From Candidatus Sumerlaeota bacterium (GTDB lineage Bacteria; Sumerlaeota; Sumerlaeia; JADFCT01): a stretch of 18,547 nt of DNA. Under the pieces are notes generated by a model. It worked only from the letters and a program-made list of their open reading frames with translations. It was not told the origin of the DNA and did no database searches. Of the stretch, positions 14,313 to 18,547 are shown piece after piece; position 1 is the stretch's first letter; each line of letters begins with the position of its first letter. The position numbers were made by a program, and so were the translations under genes. Where the stretch lies: assembly GCA_026398575.1 (NCBI GenBank), contig JAPLSP010000129.1:1-18547 (forward strand). Reading direction: 5' to 3'.

Positions 14313-17300
14313 CTAGTACCGCGTCCAGGATTCCACCATGGAAGAGGAAGGACTGATGATCCACATCTCCGACGTGCCGACCACCAATGGCAGACCCGCG
14401 TTATCCTTGACGTTTGGAGTCGCGCTCACGGTCAGGACATAGATTCCAGGCATATCATTCGGAACCACTACCGTGTAGAGCGACGATGAGACTTGCGTGA
14501 AGGCGCTGAATGCGATCGGGACACTGTTGCGAGTCAGTGTCAGATAGACCTGCGCCATGCCCGTCACCGGCTCGCTGAAGACGATCTGCGCGATCTGCGG
14601 CCCCAGATCCGGAGGCACTGACAGGATATCCACCGTCGGATTCGTGCGGTCAACGAAGAGTCCCGTGCCGAAGACGCTCGTTCCGCTGTTGTAGGCGCGA
14701 TCCAGGCCCGTTATCGAGACCGTGGCAGTGCCTTCCGCGTCGAGAGATTGGATTGCGTAATCGTAAGTGTAGTTGAGGTCCGGCCCCGAGCTATTCCTGA
14801 AGGTGGCGTTATTGCCATTGACTGTGACGATCGGCTGTGAGCCGGGCGCCAGAGGTTCGATGGCAGAGAAGGTCAGCGTCGTGGTCGTGCCCACCGCCGC
14901 ATAATTCGGCGTGACCACCAAATTGATGAAGGAAGGCCCGACGTTGTCGTATAGGAATCTCCATATATTCGAGTCGCCATTGAAGCGGTTGGTCGGAGGC
15001 GTAATCGGGTTGCAGCCGCCCGCCGGAATCTTAACGGTGACCGGCAGACCTGAGACCAGCGGCGAGACGGAGAAGGAATAGACGGCGCCGCTTCCGCCGG
15101 AGCTTCCGGTGGTGAACACGCAATTCGTCAGCAACAGCTGGCTGGGCGTCGTGCCCGGATCGAAGCCGGTCATCGCTTCATTGAACGTCGCCACAAACGG
15201 GACGGCGCTCAGACTGGTCCACGAGTCATAAGGCGTCAGCGGCGCGGCGATATCAATCGGGATGACCCGCGCGTCTTTGATGAGGGTCCAGGACGTCCCG
15301 ACTTCGCTCAACAGATTGCCCGCCACGTCCGTCACCGTGCTGGAACCGGAGGTCACGTAAAGATTGAAGACCAGCGACACCGGTCCTGAGCCGAAGACGT
15401 CGTCGAAGGCGAAGCCGTATTGCGTCGGCCCCGTCTGAGCCATGCCGACGGCGGACCAAGTCTCTGAGCCGGAGGAGACCGTCAGCTTGTCAACCGTCAC
15501 TCCGCCGACCGTTTCGCTGAGGTTAATCGTAACCGTCGTGATCATGCCCACCCGCGCGCCGTCGGACGGATTCGTGGACGTGAGCGCGGGAAGCGTCTGG
15601 TCCACGGTGATATTTACTGCCAGCGAGTAGAGCGACCAGTTGCCTGCCAGGTCCATGACGTTCACCGTCACGGCATGCAGCCCCGTGTTGGGCGCGATGG
15701 CGATATCCATTATGTATGAATTAGTGGTGACCATCTCGGAAACGATGGACGTGCCGCCGTCGTAGATGACCACAACCGCCGGGCTCTCGCAGGCGCCCGC
15801 GATCGTCAGGCCGCTCGAGATCATGGTGATTCCATCGCTGTTCGAGAGGCCGGTGTCGTCGGCCGGGTCCAGCGCCGCCGTCGGCGCCGCCGGATTGGTA
15901 TTGTCCACGACAATCAGCAGTGAAGCCGAGGGAGTGGAAACATTTCCGTGGATGTCGGCCGTGATCGCATAGACGCTGTGCGCGCCTTCGGCCAACGTAA
16001 CGCCTACGGAGAAATTGCCGCCGGCAACCAGCCCGGAGCCGAGGAATGCAGCCCCTTCATAGATGCTCACCGTCTGGCCGAGCGCGCCCTGGCCGATGAT
16101 GGAAACGCTGTTTTTGTTCGTGATGCCGTCGTTGTCGTAAATCCCCGTGTCATCCGCCGTCGCCAACGCAAGGTTCACCGGCGCCGGATAGGCGATCACA
16201 CTCAGGATGCCGGTTGCCGCAAGCGCCGAGGTATCCCATAGAAGCCCGGGGACTCCAACGGATGTGATCACGTCCATTGCTCCCGTGAACGGGAATGCGC
16301 CGGAGAAGATCTGGAACGCGTCGCCCTCAGCCAGCGGATCGCCGGTCGCGCTGACCGAGATCGTGCCGCCCAGCGTCGCGCCCGTCATGCCGGCCACCTG
16401 GTCACAGGTCAGCGCGCCGCCGGCCTTGGTAACATCCAGCATCATGTTACCCGTCAGGTTGAGCGTATTGTTGATGGTCAGGACGCCCGTCGTTCCCGGC
16501 CCGGCCGGATCCAGCGTTCCGCTGACCGCCGCCGCGCCGTTGATGACCTCCCGTCCCGTGAGCAATCCGCTGACCGTCACGGAGCCGTTGTAGGTTCCCG
16601 ATCCGGCGACCGTTCCAGCGGCCGTCACGGCGCCGCTGACGATACCGGTTCCATCGAGTCGCGCGCCGGCATTGACGGTCACGGCGTTGGTTCCCGTACC
16701 GGAGCCGGTCGTGTTGGTCAGGTAAAGCGTGCCGTTTGCGACCGTGGTCCCGTTGGTGTAGGGGTTTGCCGCCGAGAGCGTCAGCTTGCCCGGGCCGGTC
16801 TTGGCCAATGCCAGATTATTGCCATTCAGCGTGCCATCGCCCAGCGTTCCGGCATAGGCATAGTCAGCGGCGTTGTTGATCGTCAACGTGCGGGGCGTGG
16901 CGTCGGCGTTATAGGTCTTCGAGGCGCCCGTGCCCATCAATCCGGCAATAATCACGTTCGGCGTCGGATTGGTGGCGGTGATGATGAAGTTGGCCGTGGT
17001 TCCCGCCATATCCACCTTGGCATATTGCAGGGCCGTGTTGTCTCTGACATAGATGTAAACGGCATTTGTCAGGGCGGTAAGCGTTCCGCTGTAGGTATTG
17101 GCCGAATTTGTGAAGTACAGATTGGCAGTGCCGGTATCGCTTAAGCTTAGTTTGCTGTTGCCGCTTATCACGCCATCCAGCGAGAAAGATTTGTCGGCAT
17201 ATCGGCCGCGCACGAAGCTGTCGGCCGCGACTGTAATCGGACCGATCAAATGCTGGTTTCCATCTTCCTGGTGAATATAGCCGCCAGCCAGGATGATGGC

Positions 17301-18547
17301 ATTGGGAATGTTATACACAGTGGGCGTGCTGCCGGGAAAGAATCCCAGAATCATATTAGGGTTGATGGTGACCGGCCCCGTCCCCAGCGCGTTCGCGTTT
17401 TCGTTGCCAACAATGTTATTGCCCAACCACAAGGTGTTTATCGCCGCGCCGGAAGCCGTAAGCTTAGTGCCGCCCTGATACGTGTTGGTGGCGACGCACA
17501 CGTAGAGGACTCTGGCGTTGGTGGCTTCACCCAAAAACTCAAGTCCGCCCGGTCCGGAAATCACGCCGCTGATGATCGCATTGCCGCCCCAGGTTGAAAC
17601 GCGATTGTAGCCTGGGCCGTTCAACGTGATCGGCCCCGACCAGTTTCCGGTGGTCATGCGCAAGGCGCCCAGGAAGTTCGGCGCGGTGCCTTCCCACCAG
17701 CCGATGCCGTTGAGCGTCAGCGCGTTGGGGATTGCGACATTGGCAGTCATATAGATGCCGCCGCCGGTCAACACATTGATGGCCGCCGAGCCGATATCCG
17801 TCAGGTTGTCCATCTGAATTCGCGCACGGTCAACCACGATGAGGCCGCCGGCGGTCATGGTATTGAGGCCTGAGATGGGATAATCGCTTTGCCCTAGCAA
17901 GCCCGTGCCTTGCAGATACAGCGTCCCCGCGCCGGAAATCGCGTTGGGGATCGTGTATCCATCGGAGCGGTAGAACTTCAGAATGCCGGGACTGTTGATG
18001 GTGACGGCGCCCGTGCCAGCCGTTCCGGCTGCGGTCCCGACGCCCACTTGCAGCGTGCCGCCGTTGACCGTGCTGGCGCCCGTGAAGGTGTTATTGCTCG
18101 CAAGCAGCAGGGTTCCCACATCGTTTTTGGTGAGGCCGTAGCCCGTCCCGCTGATAATGCCGCCAACGGTCAGGGTGTTGGCGCTGGCGGTCACCTGGCA
18201 ATTGTTGGTCATGGTCACCGCTCCGAGGCCCAGGTTCAGGTCGTTGGAGCCCGCGAACGTGAAGTCGGTTCCCCAGATGATCGGATTGTTGTTGATTAGG
18301 GTAATGGGGCCGGCGCCGGTGTTGCCAATCTGCGTGCCGGCGCCGATGCTGAGCAAACCGGCGCTGATGGCAGAGGCGTTGTTGATGTTGAGGCGTCCGC
18401 CCGTAAGAGTCGTCCCGCCGCCGTAGGTATTGGTTGTGATGAGGGTCAGAGCGCCGGTTCCCAATTTCGATAGCGCGGCGGCGCCGCTGATGGCGCCGAT
18501 CCCGGAGAACGCATAGTCATTTGCGGAATTGACCGTGACCGCGCTGG
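14313..18547 (-). CDS. Giant secreted protein with autotransporter-type beta-strand repeats and Ig-like modules, 5' end outside window
   Basis: About 1410 residues are visible and the frame remains open to the window edge, so the N-terminus with any signal peptide is missing. Visible residues 1 to about 785 form a Gly/Thr/Asn-rich beta-helix with PATR-type repeats: GTGALTLITTNTYGGGTTL (near 18464-18400), GTLLLASNNTFTGASTVNGG (near 18120-18060) and GPGKLTLSAANPYTNGTTV (near 16795-16740). From about 790 on come Ig-like modules, two starting with similar ADDTG-x-x-x-x-DGIT segments, then NPSDGARVG and SEPV-type modules. Such proteins are usually surface or extracellular adhesins, or parts of polysaccharide-handling surfaces, and are abundant in Verrucomicrobiota and Lentisphaerota. 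The C-terminus (SSSMVESWTRY) shows no beta-barrel, LPxTG or PEP-CTERM anchor, so release or an unrecognised sorting route is implied. Specific function unknown. Confidence 0.88.
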   Translation of the reverse strand, partial: SAVTVNSANDYAFSGIGAISGAAALSKLGTGALTLITTNTYGGGTTLTGGRLNINNASAISAGLLSIGAGTQIGNTGAGPITLINNNPIIWGTDFTFAGSNDLNLGLGAVTMTNNCQVTASANTLTVGGIISGTGYGLTKNDVGTLLLASNNTFTGASTVNGGTLQVGVGTAAGTAGTGAVTINSPGILKFYRSDGYTIPNAISGAGTLYLQGTGLLGQSDYPISGLNTMTAGGLIVVDRARIQMDNLTDIGSAAINVLTGGGIYMTANVAIPNALTLNGIGWWEGTAPNFLGALRMTTGNWSGPITLNGPGYNRVSTWGGNAIISGVISGPGGLEFLGEATNARVLYVCVATNTYQGGTKLTASGAAINTLWLGNNIVGNENANALGTGPVTINPNMILGFFPGSTPTVYNIPNAIILAGGYIHQEDGNQHLIGPITVAADSFVRGRYADKSFSLDGVISGNSKLSLSDTGTANLYFTNSANTYSGTLTALTNAVYIYVRDNTALQYAKVDMAGTTANFIITATNPTPNVIIAGLMGTGASKTYNADATPRTLTINNAADYAYAGTLGDGTLNGNNLALAKTGPGKLTLSAANPYTNGTTVANGTLYLTNTTGSGTGTNAVTVNAGARLDGTGIVSGAVTAAGTVAGSGTYNGSVTVSGLLTGREVINGAAAVSGTLDPAGPGTTGVLTINNTLNLTGNMMLDVTKAGGALTCDQVAGMTGATLGGTISVSATGDPLAEGDAFQIFSGAFPFTGAMDVITSVGVPGLLWDTSALAATGILSVIAYPAPVNLALATADDTGIYDNDGITNKNSVSIIGQGALGQTVSIYEGAAFLGSGLVAGGNFSVGVTLAEGAHSVYAITADIHGNVSTPSASLLIVVDNTNPAAPTAALDPADDTGLSNSDGITMISSGLTIAGACESPAVVVIYDGGTSIVSEMVTTNSYIMDIAIAPNTGLHAVTVNVMDLAGNWSLYSLAVNITVDQTLPALTSTNPSDGARVGMITTVTINLSETVGGVTVDKLTVSSGSETWSAVGMAQTGPTQYGFAFDDVFGSGPVSLVFNLYVTSGSSTVTDVAGNLLSEVGTSWTLIKDARVIPIDIAAPLTPYDSWTSLSAVPFVATFNEAMTGFDPGTTPSQLLLTNCVFTTGSSGGSGAVYSFSVSPLVSGLPVTVKIPAGGCNPITPPTNRFNGDSNIWRFLYDNVGPSFINLVVTPNYAAVGTTTTLTFSAIEPLAPGSQPIVTVNGNNATFRNSSGPDLNYTYDYAIQSLDAEGTATVSITGLDRAYNSGTSVFGTGLFVDRTNPTVDILSVPPDLGPQIAQIVFSEPVTGMAQVYLTLTRNSVPIAFSAFTQVSSSLYTVVVPNDMPGIYVLTVSATPNVKDNAGLPLVVGTSEMWIISPSSSMVESWTRY

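Noticed and set aside
18462..18464. TTG start codon for the giant repeat protein
   Set aside because: The same repeat pattern continues in frame upstream to the window edge (for example GIGAISGAAALSK), so this codon is an internal Leu.

Overview
The window reads as a GC-rich chromosome segment from an environmental, polysaccharide-degrading bacterium. An exported GH95 alpha-L-fucosidase-type hydrolase, an SSS sugar symporter, two Gfo/Idh/MocA oxidoreductases (one with a Tat signal), an exported HEAT-repeat protein and a giant autotransporter-type beta-strand-repeat protein occur together. From general knowledge this mix is typical of the PVC superphylum (Lentisphaerota, Verrucomicrobiota, Planctomycetota) or similar lineages such as Sumerlaeota or Hydrogenedentes. 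This is an inference; there is no rRNA or marker gene to settle it. Every confident protein gene is on the minus strand. The only clear plus-strand gene is a tRNA-Val(GAC).

Layout in transcription order (right to left). (1) 18547-14313: the 3' part of a giant secreted protein, with PATR-type beta-strand repeats followed by Ig-like modules; its 5' end lies outside the window. (2) 14312-13491: mostly non-coding, with a two-tier hairpin, a perfect 29-bp inverted repeat, and on the plus strand the tRNA with its promoter and terminator. (3) 13490-11841: a cobalamin-binding radical SAM enzyme. (4) 11727-10122: an AT-rich three-gene island (ParA-like ATPase, a 165-aa helical partner, a DUF2283 protein), each joined to the next by an ATGA stop/start overlap. 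(5) 10079-7857: an exported HEAT-repeat protein. (6) 7702-6605: a Gfo/Idh oxidoreductase, followed closely by a small operon at 6577-5431 of an unrecognised 108-aa protein, a HEPN-like protein and a BolA-like protein. (7) 5297-1: a Tat-exported Gfo/Idh oxidoreductase, a Phd/VapC-type toxin-antitoxin pair, the GH95 hydrolase and the SSS symporter (cut by the window edge).

The carbohydrate genes suggest a scenario of cleaving fucose-type residues outside the cytoplasm, importing the sugar and oxidising it, but substrate and pathway are inferred. Three small modules of uncertain role sit among them: the Phd/VapC pair, the HEPN/BolA-like operon and the ParA island. The last two are the best candidates for undescribed systems.

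A second theme is the intergenic DNA. It carries several unrelated short repeat arrays: 7-bp units beside two stop codons, a 10-bp array, 25-bp units containing small palindromes with compensatory changes, and the 65-bp inverted repeat.
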